From assembly GCA_020441605.1 (NCBI GenBank), contig JAGRLX010000046.1:1-29815 (forward strand): a stretch of DNA of 29,815 nt, written 5' to 3'. Made by a program: the position numbers and the translations under genes. Of this stretch, positions 22,130 to 29,815 are shown in pieces. Origin of the DNA: Alphaproteobacteria bacterium (GTDB taxonomy: Bacteria; Pseudomonadota; Alphaproteobacteria; Rhizobiales; Aestuariivirgaceae). Positions within the stretch are counted from its first letter, which is position 1. Each line of letters opens with the position of its first letter. Under the pieces are notes generated by a model. The model was not told where the DNA came from and did no database searches. It was given only the letters and a program-made list of their open reading frames with translations.

Positions 22130-23590
22130 GTGGCGGTGTCGCTCGCGCGATTGATCGGGCCGGATGCAGCGGTTCCGCCAGGGGCCGCGAACCTAATCGT
22201 CAAGGGTCTTACGGCCGACAGCCGCGCGGTTAAGCCCGGCTTTCTCTTTGCCGCCCTGCCAGGCAGCGCAACCGATGGTGCAAAATTCGTGCCTCAGGCG
22301 CTGGCCAATGGTGCCACCGCGGTGCTTGGCGCAGAAGGCCTTGCGGCGACGGGCGTTCCGGTCGTCGCAGTGTCCAATCCCCGCCGGGTGTTCGCTCTGA
22401 TGGCGGCGCGCTTCTTCGGACGCCAGCCCGATCTGATCGTGGCGGTGACGGGGACCAGCGGCAAGACGTCGGTTGCCACCTTCGTGCGGGAGATCTGGAC
22501 CGAAATGGGTTTCCGGGCTGCGAGCCTCGGAACCGTGGGAGTCATCTCGCCGTCGGGAACCATCGAACTCGAACACACCACACCCGATCCAGTGAAGCTG
22601 CACGAGATCGTCTGCCAGCTTGCCGCCGATCATGTCGAGCATCTCGCGCTCGAGGCGTCGAGCCATGGCCTCGATCAGTACCGCCTTGACGGGCTGCGCA
22701 TCGCCGCGGGTGGATTCACCAATCTGTCACACGATCATCTCGACTATCATCCGACGGCGGATGATTATTTCGACGCCAAGATGCGGTTGTTCGAGGAGTT
22801 GTTGCCGCCAGGTGCAACGGCGGTGATCAATGTCGACAGCGAGCGGGGCCGGCAGGCGGCCGAACGCTGCAAAGCGCGCGGCCTCGACCTGTGGACCGTG
22901 GGCCGCGAGGGCGAGGCAATACGCATCCTCGATGTGGCACGCGAGGGTTCCGGCCAACGCCTTGATGTTACGGTAAAGGGACGGCGCTACCTGATCGAAC
23001 TGCCGCTGGTCGGTGATTTCCAGGCATCAAACGCACTGATTGCAGCAGGACTCGTGCTTGGCACAGGCGGTGATGAGAAACTGGTCATCCACGCGCTGCG
23101 GTCGCTGAAAGGAGCCAGAGGCCGCCTCGAACTCGCAGGCCGGTCCAGTGCCGGCGCACCGGTCTTCGTCGATTATGCCCACAAACCGGATGCGCTGGAA
23201 AATGCGCTTGGCGCGTTGCGCCCCTACACCAGGGGACGTCTGCATGTTGTGTTTGGCTGCGGCGGTGATCGCGACAGGGCGAAGCGTCCGATCATGGGCG
23301 AGATCGCAGCGCGTCTGGCCGACACCGTCTATGTTACCGACGACAATCCGAGAAGCGAAGATCCGGCGGCGATCCGCGCGGCCATCATGGCATCCGCACC
23401 GGGAGCCATAGAGATTGGCAATCGGGCGGAAGCGATCCGCGCCGCGGTCGAAGCCCTGCGCGAGGGCGATGTTCTGCTGGTTGCCGGCAAGGGTCATGAA
23501 GAGGGCCAGAAGATCGGCGCAAAAGTCATTCCGTTCAGTGACCACGCGGCGGTGAAGGCTGCGGTGGAAGGTGTGGATTATCATGGGTGA
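22130..23590 (+). CDS. murE: UDP-MurNAc-L-Ala-D-Glu:meso-DAP ligase
   Basis: 486 residues from GTG 22130, with AAGG upstream. The open frame starts further back inside ftsI, which is not the real start; GTG 22136 is a possible alternative. N-terminal GLTADSRAVKPGFLFAALPG binds UDP; ATP loop TGTSGKTSVATF with Lys112; the central H-T-T-P-D and ASSHGLDQYRLDG motifs; and DDNPRSEDP (DNPR, residues 405-408) near the C-terminus, the signature for adding meso-diaminopimelate rather than lysine. Cytoplasmic step 3 of muropeptide synthesis. The end overlaps murF by eight bases. Confidence 0.97.
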   Translation: MAVSLARLIGPDAAVPPGAANLIVKGLTADSRAVKPGFLFAALPGSATDGAKFVPQALANGATAVLGAEGLAATGVPVVAVSNPRRVFALMAARFFGRQPDLIVAVTGTSGKTSVATFVREIWTEMGFRAASLGTVGVISPSGTIELEHTTPDPVKLHEIVCQLAADHVEHLALEASSHGLDQYRLDGLRIAAGGFTNLSHDHLDYHPTADDYFDAKMRLFEELLPPGATAVINVDSERGRQAAERCKARGLDLWTVGREGEAIRILDVAREGSGQRLDVTVKGRRYLIELPLVGDFQASNALIAAGLVLGTGGDEKLVIHALRSLKGARGRLELAGRSSAGAPVFVDYAHKPDALENALGALRPYTRGRLHVVFGCGGDRDRAKRPIMGEIAARLADTVYVTDDNPRSEDPAAIRAAIMASAPGAIEIGNRAEAIRAAVEALREGDVLLVAGKGHEEGQKIGAKVIPFSDHAAVKAAVEGVDYHG

Positions 23591-25010
23591 ACAGGCGTTG
23601 TGGCAGCCGGATGAACTGGTTGCCGCCACCGGCGGGCGGCTTGAGGGCGAAGTGCGCCAGGCTCTCAACGGCGTCACCATCGACTCGCGGAACTTCGCCC
23701 CGGGCGATATCTTCGTCGCCATCAAGGGCGATCGTCACGACGGTCATGATTTCGCGGCCAATGCGCTGATGGCGGGGGCTGGGCTTGCCCTCGTGTCGCG
23801 GCCGACCGACGCCATGCGCGCGGCGGGTCCGCTGCTCGTGGTGCCGGAGGACCCGCTGCGCGGGCTGGAAGGCATGGGGCGGGCGTCACGAGCCCGGTCG
23901 CATGCCCGGATTATCGGCGTCACCGGCAGTGTCGGCAAGACCAGCACCAAGGAAATGTTGCGGGTGGCGCTGTCGGTGTCAGGCGCAACCCACGCGTCGG
24001 CCGCCTCGTTCAATAATCACTGGGGTGTGCCGTTGACCCTGGCGCGCATGCCGCGGGACACGGCTTTCGGCGTCTTCGAGATCGGCATGAACCATGCGGG
24101 CGAGATCACGGCCCTGGTGGACATGGTGCGGCCCCATGTGGCGATCGTCACCAGCGTGGCCGCAAGCCATCTGGGTCATTTCAATTCTCTCGATGAAATT
24201 GCCGATGCCAAGGCCGAGATCTTCAATGGCGTGGTGGCTGGCGGGCATGCCGTCATCAACCGCGACACGCCCTATTTCAACCGTCTCGCCGCGGCGGCGC
24301 GGCAGGCGGGCGTCGCCGATATCGTGACGTTCGGCCGGGCGGGTGAGGCGGACGTGCGGATCGAGCGAGCGGTCCTGCATGGAGACTGCTGCTGCGTCAC
24401 CGCCGACGTGATGGGCGAAAAGCTGATCTACAAACTCGGCCTGCCGGGTGAGCATATGGCGGTCAACAGCCTCGCGGTGCTGGCGGCGGTCAAGCTTGCC
24501 GGGGCTGACCTGGCGCGCGCCGCCCTGGCGCTGGCCACGGCGGAGCCCGCCAAGGGCCGCGGCGTGCGCGAACGCCTGCGAGCGCCAGGCGGCGAGATCC
24601 TGCTCATCGACGAAAGCTACAATGCCAATCCGGCCTCGGTACGTGCCGCCCTGGCGCTTCTCGGCGTCGCCAAGCCCGGCAAGGGTGGCCGGCGGGTTGC
24701 CGTTCTGGGCGATATGCTGGAGCTCGGGGTGCAGGGGCCGGCGCTTCACGCCGACCTTGCCGGGCCAGTGGACGCGGCCGGCGTGGATGTCCTATATGCG
24801 GCAGGGCCGCTGATGGCGAATCTGTGGGAGCGGCTGCCGCCGGCGCGGCGTGGTGCACATGCGAAGACCTCCGAAGAACTGAGTGGCGTCCTGCTGGACC
24901 ATCTCCGGGCTGGCGACGTCGTGATGATCAAGGGTTCGCTTGGCAGCCGCATGGGGCCACTGGCCGAAGCGATGAGGACGCGGTTTCCGCCGGTCCAGAA
25001 GGAGACCTGA
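23583..25010 (+). CDS. murF: UDP-MurNAc-tripeptide:D-Ala-D-Ala ligase
   Basis: 475 residues from ATG 23583, chosen because it fits [19 protein letters not shown] and lies just inside murE. N-terminal [23 protein letters not shown] loop [15 protein letters not shown] (Lys119), [25 protein letters not shown], and the C-terminal [18 protein letters not shown] and VLGDMLELG, all in Mur ligase order. It adds the D-Ala-D-Ala dipeptide, completing UDP-MurNAc-pentapeptide for MraY. Its TGA overlaps the mraY ATG (TGATG). Confidence 0.97.
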   Translation: MGEQALWQPDELVAATGGRLEGEVRQALNGVTIDSRNFAPGDIFVAIKGDRHDGHDFAANALMAGAGLALVSRPTDAMRAAGPLLVVPEDPLRGLEGMGRASRARSHARIIGVTGSVGKTSTKEMLRVALSVSGATHASAASFNNHWGVPLTLARMPRDTAFGVFEIGMNHAGEITALVDMVRPHVAIVTSVAASHLGHFNSLDEIADAKAEIFNGVVAGGHAVINRDTPYFNRLAAAARQAGVADIVTFGRAGEADVRIERAVLHGDCCCVTADVMGEKLIYKLGLPGEHMAVNSLAVLAAVKLAGADLARAALALATAEPAKGRGVRERLRAPGGEILLIDESYNANPASVRAALALLGVAKPGKGGRRVAVLGDMLELGVQGPALHADLAGPVDAAGVDVLYAAGPLMANLWERLPPARRGAHAKTSEELSGVLLDHLRAGDVVMIKGSLGSRMGPLAEAMRTRFPPVQKET

Positions 25011-26098
25011 TGCTCTTCTACCTGCTCAGCAGCCTGACTGACGAAGTCTCGGTGTTCAACGTTTTCCGTTATCAGACGACGCGCACCGGAGCGGCCGTGC
25101 TGACCGCGCTGCTGTTCGTCTTCCTCTTCGGACCTCACATCATTTCGCTCCTCAAGGTGAAGCAGGGGCGCGGCCAGCCGATCCGCTCCGACGGTCCGCA
25201 GCGCCATATCGTGGAAAAGCAGGGCACGCCGACGATGGGCGGATTGATGATGCTATCCGGCATCTTCGTGTCCACTATCCTTTGGGCCGATTTGCACAAT
25301 CTCTATGTCTGGGCGGTGCTGTTCGTCACGCTTGGTTTTGGCGCCATCGGGTTCTACGATGATTTTCTGAAGGTCACGAAATCCTCGACCAGAGGTTTTT
25401 CCGGCCGCATCCGCCTGCTTGCCGAGTTCGCGGTAGCCGGCATCGCCGTGGCCTGCTTCATGTGGATCGGCGACAAGCCGCTGTCCAGTTCGCTGGCGGT
25501 GCCCTTCTTCAAGAATCTGCTCATTCCATTCGGCGTCTTCTTCATCGTGGTCGGCATGCTGGTGGTCGTGGGGGCCGGCAATGCCGTCAACATCACCGAT
25601 GGACTCGATGGCCTCGCCATAGTGCCGGTAATGATCGCCGCCGCCAGCCTCGGGCTCATCGTCTATCTGGTGGGCAACTTCAACTTCTCGAATTATCTCG
25701 AGCTGCACTTCGTGCGCGGCTCGGGCGAGCTGGCGATCATGTGTGGCGCGATCGTCGGAGCGGGACTGGGCTTCCTCTGGTTCAATGCGCCGCCTGCCAT
25801 GATCTTCATGGGCGATACGGGATCACTGTCGCTGGGAGGCGCGCTCGGTGCCATCGCGGTCGCTGCCAAGCACGAGATCGTGCTGGCGATCATCGGCGGT
25901 CTGTTCGTGCTGGAGACCGTGTCGGTGATCATTCAGGTGATCTCCTTCAAGCTCACCGGCAAGCGGGTCTTTGCCATGGCGCCGCTGCATCATCATTTCG
26001 AGCAGAAGGGGTGGAAGGAACCGACTATCGTCATCCGCTTCTGGATCATTGCCATCGTGCTGGCGCTGATCGGCCTGTCAACCCTCAAGCTGCGGTAG
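25010..26098 (+). CDS. mraY: Phospho-MurNAc-pentapeptide transferase MraY
   Basis: 362 residues from ATG 25010, with AGAAGGAGA seven to eight bases upstream and no gap to murF. Ten hydrophobic segments are visible. Signature blocks: [22 protein letters not shown] (Mg-binding Asp pair), [21 protein letters not shown], and [13 protein letters not shown]. It transfers phospho-MurNAc-pentapeptide onto undecaprenyl phosphate, giving lipid I in the inner membrane. The N-terminal Phe-Tyr-Leu-Leu start is the usual alphaproteobacterial form. Confidence 0.98.
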   Translation: MLFYLLSSLTDEVSVFNVFRYQTTRTGAAVLTALLFVFLFGPHIISLLKVKQGRGQPIRSDGPQRHIVEKQGTPTMGGLMMLSGIFVSTILWADLHNLYVWAVLFVTLGFGAIGFYDDFLKVTKSSTRGFSGRIRLLAEFAVAGIAVACFMWIGDKPLSSSLAVPFFKNLLIPFGVFFIVVGMLVVVGAGNAVNITDGLDGLAIVPVMIAAASLGLIVYLVGNFNFSNYLELHFVRGSGELAIMCGAIVGAGLGFLWFNAPPAMIFMGDTGSLSLGGALGAIAVAAKHEIVLAIIGGLFVLETVSVIIQVISFKLTGKRVFAMAPLHHHFEQKGWKEPTIVIRFWIIAIVLALIGLSTLKLR

Positions 26099-26104
26099 GC
26101 GCGG

Positions 26105-27526
26105 ATGTTCCCGGCAGGCTCATTCAACGGCAAGCGGGTCGCGGTCTTTGGGCTAGCGCGATCGGGCACGGCCTGCATCGAGGCCCTGCAACTCGGCGGG
26201 GCCGAGGTCCACGCCTGGGACGACGCAGCCCCCGCCGTGGAAAAGGCCAGGGCGGCGGGTCTCCCGGTATCGAACCTCCACATGCTCGATTTTGCGACCG
26301 TGGATGCGCTGGTCTTGAGCCCAGGGGTACCGCTCACCCATCCGGAACCGCATTGGACAGTGCTGAAGGCGCGCCATGCCGGGATCGAGATCATCGGCGA
26401 TACCGAGATCTTCGCCCGCGAGGCGCGGGCGGCCGGTGCCCGCATCGTCGCCATCACCGGCACTAACGGCAAATCTACGACCACCGCACTTACCGGCCAT
26501 GTGCTGCGCGAGGCGGGGCTCGATGTTGATGTCGGCGGCAATATCGGCACGGCCGTCTTCCTTCTGCGTCCGCCGGTCAAGGACAGGATCTACGTGCTGG
26601 AGTTGTCATCGTTCCAGATCGATCTCATGCCGGACCTTCACCCCGATGTGGCCATTCTCACCAATCTTTCGCCCGATCATCTCGACCGGCATGGCTCGAT
26701 GGAGCACTATGCGGCGGTGAAGGCGAGGATCTTCGCCAGGCAGCAGCGCGGCGATACCGCGCTCTGCGGCATCGATGACGGCTGGAGCGCCTCGATTGCC
26801 GACACGGCACGCCACACCGGAGCCGACGTGCGCAAGGTTTCGGTGGCGGAGGGCCTGGCGGACGGGATCAGCGCCTTTGACGGCGTGTTGCGCGACCGGC
26901 GCAAGGGTATTTCCGAGGCCGAGATCGACCTGCGTGACATGCCGGCCCTGCGCGGGCGGCACAATTGGCAGAACGCCTGCATGGCCTATGGCACGGCACG
27001 GGCCTTCGGCGTCGATACGTCCGCGATTGCCGGTGCGATGGCAAGCTTCCCCGGCCTTGCCCATCGCATGCAATTGGTCGGCCGGGTCGATGACGTTGCC
27101 TTTGTCAATGATTCCAAGGCCACCAACGCCGACGCTGCGGAAAAGGCGCTGCTCGCCTTTGACAATATCTACTGGATCGTCGGTGGCATCGCCAAGGCTG
27201 GCGGGATCGATGCGTTGCGGCCGCTGTTTGCGCGGGTCGCCAAGGCCTATCTGATTGGTCAATCTGCGGAGCAGTTTTCTTGCACTTTCGGTGGTGCAGT
27301 GGAGAACGAAAATTGCGGGACACTCGATCGCGCCGTCACGGCAGCCCTGCGCGATGCCCGTGCCGACGGTCGGCCCGGAGCCATCGTGCTGCTGTCTCCT
27401 GCCTGTGCGTCTTTCGACCAATATCCCAATTTCGAAGTGCGGGGCGATGCCTTCGTCAAGGCCGTCGCCGCGCTCCCTGGCGCCACGATGACAATCGATG
27501 GAGGTGGCAATGCTGCTCGGACGTAG
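26105..27526 (+). CDS. murD: UDP-MurNAc-L-Ala:D-Glu ligase
   Basis: 473 residues, ATG 26105, six bases after mraY. N-terminal Rossmann start VAVFGLARSGTACIEAL (UDP site), SPGVPLTHP, ATP loop AITGTNGKSTTTALTGHVL, VLELSSFQID, ILTNLSPDHLDRHGSMEHY, GRHNWQNACMAYG, LAHRMQLVGRVDDVAFVNDSKATNADA and a C-terminal LSPACASFDQYPNFEVRGDAF. This is the MurD order of domains. It adds D-glutamate to UDP-MurNAc-L-Ala. It overlaps ftsW by 17 bases when ftsW starts at 27510. Confidence 0.97.
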   Translation: MFPAGSFNGKRVAVFGLARSGTACIEALQLGGAEVHAWDDAAPAVEKARAAGLPVSNLHMLDFATVDALVLSPGVPLTHPEPHWTVLKARHAGIEIIGDTEIFAREARAAGARIVAITGTNGKSTTTALTGHVLREAGLDVDVGGNIGTAVFLLRPPVKDRIYVLELSSFQIDLMPDLHPDVAILTNLSPDHLDRHGSMEHYAAVKARIFARQQRGDTALCGIDDGWSASIADTARHTGADVRKVSVAEGLADGISAFDGVLRDRRKGISEAEIDLRDMPALRGRHNWQNACMAYGTARAFGVDTSAIAGAMASFPGLAHRMQLVGRVDDVAFVNDSKATNADAAEKALLAFDNIYWIVGGIAKAGGIDALRPLFARVAKAYLIGQSAEQFSCTFGGAVENENCGTLDRAVTAALRDARADGRPGAIVLLSPACASFDQYPNFEVRGDAFVKAVAALPGATMTIDGGGNAART

Positions 27527-28655
27527 CGATCGTGGACTTCTGGCCCAATGGTGGTTCACGGTCGACCGTGGACTGATGACGGCGGTCTTGCTGCTGATGG
27601 CGGCAGGCGTGCTGATCAGCATGGCGGCGAGCCCTCCGGTTGCCGAACGCATCGGCCTGGAATCCTTCCATTTCTTCCGCAGCCAGCTGATCTATCTGCT
27701 GCCGGCCACGCTGGTCCTGCTCGGGCTTTCCTTCTTCAGCCCGCGCCAGGCCCGGCGCTTCGGACTGCTGCTGTTTCTCGGCAGCCTCGCGCTGATGGTG
27801 GCGGCGCTGTTCTTCGGTCCGGAGATCAAGGGGGCGCATCGCTGGATCAATATCGGGCCGCTCAATCTGCAACCCTCGGAACTGGCCAAGCCGGGCTTTG
27901 TCATCGTTGCGGCCTGGCTGCTTTCCGAGAAGACCCGGCACCCCGATATCCCGGCCCATGTCCTCGCCTTTGCCGCCGCCGGTCTGTTCCTTGGCCTGCT
28001 GGTCCTCCAGCCCGATTTCGGCCAGACGGCGCTGATGATCATGACCTTCGGCGCCATGCTGCTGATCTGGGGTATTCCGTGGATCCTGGTCTTCGGCCTT
28101 GCGGGCCTGGCCGGCGCCGGCGTCGTGGCAGCGTATGCAGTCGTGCCGCATGTGCGCTCGCGCATCGACCGTTTTCTCGACCCCGACAAGGGCGATACGT
28201 TCCAGGTCGATACCGCCATGCAGGCCTTTCACAATGGCGGCCTGATGGGCACGGGGCCGGGCGGCGGCGAGGCCAAGCTCATCCTGCCCGATGCCCACAC
28301 GGACTTCACCTTTGCCGTGGTCGGCGAGGAATTCGGCTTCATCGCCTGCGTGCTCCTGATGGCGCTATTCGCCTTCGTCGTGCTACGTATCCTTGCCCGC
28401 GCCAAGACGGAGCAGGACCCTTTCGCCGCCCTGGCGCTCAGTGGGCTGGCGCTGGTTTTCGGCTTCCAGACGATCATCAACATGGGTGTCAATGTGGCGT
28501 TGCTGCCGGCCAAGGGCATGACCCTGCCATTCATTTCCTATGGTGGCTCATCGCTGATTGGCATGGCTTTCGCCATGGGCTTCGTCCTGTCGCTCGGCCG
28601 CCGCAAGCCGGGTATCACGAGCAGTGCTGTGCACTATGCGCCGGCCTATGCCTGA
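27510..28655 (+). CDS. ftsW: Septal peptidoglycan glycosyltransferase FtsW
   Basis: 381 residues from ATG 27510, which has GGAGGTGG 3-4 bases upstream; ATG 27498 is in frame but poorly placed. About ten membrane segments. The SEDS family motifs are GAHRWINIGPLNLQPSELAK and QPDFGQTALM, then DTFQVDTAMQAFHNGGLMGTGPGGG, DAHTDFTFAVVGEEFGF and LPFISYGGSSLIG. It polymerises lipid II at the septum with FtsI. It lies inside the murD end (17-base overlap). Confidence 0.97.
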   Translation: MLLGRSDRGLLAQWWFTVDRGLMTAVLLLMAAGVLISMAASPPVAERIGLESFHFFRSQLIYLLPATLVLLGLSFFSPRQARRFGLLLFLGSLALMVAALFFGPEIKGAHRWINIGPLNLQPSELAKPGFVIVAAWLLSEKTRHPDIPAHVLAFAAAGLFLGLLVLQPDFGQTALMIMTFGAMLLIWGIPWILVFGLAGLAGAGVVAAYAVVPHVRSRIDRFLDPDKGDTFQVDTAMQAFHNGGLMGTGPGGGEAKLILPDAHTDFTFAVVGEEFGFIACVLLMALFAFVVLRILARAKTEQDPFAALALSGLALVFGFQTIINMGVNVALLPAKGMTLPFISYGGSSLIGMAFAMGFVLSLGRRKPGITSSAVHYAPAYA

Positions 28656-28661
28656 GGTGAC

Positions 28662-29762
28662 ATGACAGGCCCATCGACCATCGTCCTCGCGGCAGGCGGC
28701 ACGGGGGGGCATCTCTTCCCGGCCCAGGCTCTGGCTGAGGAACTGTCGCGCCGTGGCCATGCCATCCATCTGATGACCGACGAGCGGGTGCGCGACTATG
28801 GCAAGGCGTTCCCGGCCGAGGCGGTCCACGTGGTGCCGTCGGCAACGCTTTCGTTGGGCAAACCATGGCTCTTGCCCGCCCGGCTTGCCCGGCTCTACGT
28901 CGGATACCGCACGGCCCGGGGGATCCTCGCGTCGGTCAGGCCGAAAGCCGTCGTCGGCTTCGGCGGCTATCCGTCATTCCCGCCGATCCTCGCGGCGTCG
29001 CGGCTCGGCATTCCGTGCTGCGTGCATGATCAGAACGCGGTGATGGGCCGGGCCAACCGGGTGCTCGCCCGGGTCAGCGACGCGGTGGCCTCGTCGTTTT
29101 CGGAGCTGTGTGGTCTTCCGCCGTCGGCCGCCGGCAAGGTGACGGTTACTGGCAATCCGGTGCGCGACATCGTGTTGCATCAGCGCGCCGCAGCCTATCC
29201 ATCCTTCACGAAGTTTCATCTGCTGGTCTTCGGCGGCAGCCAGGGGGCGCAGTTCTTCGGCGACTTCATGCCGCGGGTCTTCGCGGCCATGGCTGCCGCG
29301 GACCGTGTCGGCATCCGCCTCACTCAGCAGGTGCGCCAGGAGAACATGGCCGCAGTGGCGGCCGCCTATCGCGACCTCGGGCTCGACTGCGATCTCCAGC
29401 CCTTCTTCACCGACATGCCGGCCCGCATTGCCTGGTCCCATCTGGTGGTCTGCCGCTCAGGTGCCTCGACCATCGCCGAGCTTGGGGTCATCGGCCGACC
29501 CGCCGTCATGGTGCCCCTGCCGCATGCGATCGACAACGACCAGTTGCGCAATGCCGAGAGCTTCGCTGGGGCCGGGGCGGGTTGGGTTCATCCACAGGCC
29601 AGTCTCGAACCGGCGGACTTTGCCGCATTTCTGACACGTCTGGCCTCTCAACACGACCGCCTGAGGCAGGCCGCCGCCGCGGCGCTGGGGCATGGGAGAC
29701 CAGATGCTGCGCAGCGTCTTGCCGATCTGACCGAACGACTTGCAGGGAAACTGACACAATGA
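28662..29762 (+). CDS. murG: Lipid II synthase MurG (GlcNAc transferase)
   Basis: 366 residues, ATG 28662, with GAGGTGA just upstream. LAAGGTGGHLFPAQALAEEL is the N-terminal glycine loop; VVGFGGYPSFPP is the second; HDQNAVMGRANR and VTGNPVRD follow in the N-domain. The C-domain has VFGGSQGAQFF and VVCRSGASTIAELGVIGRPAVMVPLPHAIDNDQ, which binds UDP-GlcNAc. It converts lipid I to lipid II at the inner face of the membrane. The TGA overlaps the murC ATG by ATGA. Confidence 0.97.
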   Translation: MTGPSTIVLAAGGTGGHLFPAQALAEELSRRGHAIHLMTDERVRDYGKAFPAEAVHVVPSATLSLGKPWLLPARLARLYVGYRTARGILASVRPKAVVGFGGYPSFPPILAASRLGIPCCVHDQNAVMGRANRVLARVSDAVASSFSELCGLPPSAAGKVTVTGNPVRDIVLHQRAAAYPSFTKFHLLVFGGSQGAQFFGDFMPRVFAAMAAADRVGIRLTQQVRQENMAAVAAAYRDLGLDCDLQPFFTDMPARIAWSHLVVCRSGASTIAELGVIGRPAVMVPLPHAIDNDQLRNAESFAGAGAGWVHPQASLEPADFAAFLTRLASQHDRLRQAAAAALGHGRPDAAQRLADLTERLAGKLTQ

Positions 29763-29815
29763 AATTGCCGCGCGACGTAGGCCCCATCCATTTCATCGGC
29801 ATCGGCGGCATCGGC
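29759..29815 (+). CDS. murC: UDP-MurNAc:L-Ala ligase MurC (N-terminal fragment)
   Basis: The first 19 codons only; the gene continues beyond the right edge. The start (MKLPRDVGPIHFIGIGGIG) is the diagnostic MurC N-terminus with the HFIGIGGIG nucleotide loop. The overlap ATGA with murG and place in the dcw order agree. It would add L-Ala to UDP-MurNAc, the first ligation step. Confidence 0.93.
   Translation, partial: MKLPRDVGPIHFIGIGGIG

Noticed and set aside
20677..22203. 508-codon minus-strand frame over ftsI
   Set aside because: Antisense shadow of ftsI with His/Arg/Gly-rich composition.
1..29815. CRISPR arrays, insertion sequences, tRNA genes
   Set aside because: No regularly spaced repeats, no transposase or terminal inverted repeats and no tRNA-like cloverleaf noticed in reading the intergenic stretches.

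Overview
The window reads as a chromosomal segment of a high-G+C alphaproteobacterium. The grounds are the dcw gene order (rsmH-ftsL-ftsI-murE-murF-mraY-murD-ftsW-murG-murC), a bacterial type-A RNase P RNA directly in front of it, a DnaJ/TerB gene and an amidase gene upstream, a MurE with the DNPR signature of meso-diaminopimelate enzymes, and promoter-like sites with TTGAC-type -35 boxes and CtrA-like TTAACCAT motifs. I cannot assign a genus.

Left edge (1-2304) is accessory. A divergent, visibly A+T-richer gene for a Schlafen AlbA_2-domain protein faces a DUF1778/GNAT (TacA/TacT-type) toxin-antitoxin pair. The shared 85-bp gap holds a palindrome and a TGTC motif repeated every 11 bp. From 2301 to 18421 there are mixed envelope and metabolic genes in short operons: a quinone reductase-like flavoprotein, an L,D-transpeptidase, two closely similar single-heme cytochromes c, trans-aconitate methyltransferase, three MlaC/Ttg2D-family periplasmic proteins, a lysophospholipid acyltransferase-like protein, two glutathione S-transferases, a DsbA-like thiol oxidoreductase, metF with an ArsR-methyltransferase fusion regulator, an extensin-like lipoprotein, a two-TM protein, a TerB-DnaJ protein, an N-acetylmuramoyl-L-alanine amidase, a YtcJ-type amidohydrolase, a YbjQ-family protein and two secreted proteins of unknown function.

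Right part (18550-29815) is rnpB followed by the dcw cluster on the plus strand. Genes are overlapping or separated by only a few bases, so they are probably one transcription unit that makes lipid II precursors (MurE, F, D, C, G, MraY) and the septal synthase (FtsW, FtsI, FtsL). The usual first gene, mraZ, is absent between rnpB and rsmH. The 103-base gap carries a 12-bp palindrome and a near-CtrA site instead. murC runs off the right edge.

The points I consider most worth a second look are the ArsR-methyltransferase/metF pair with its operator-like palindrome, the AlbA_2/toxin-antitoxin divergent unit, two divergent genes whose start codons share the same CATG, the missing mraZ, and the trio of MlaC-like proteins without any other Mla component in view. 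I did not identify a clearly new system. The AlbA_2 unit is the best candidate for one.
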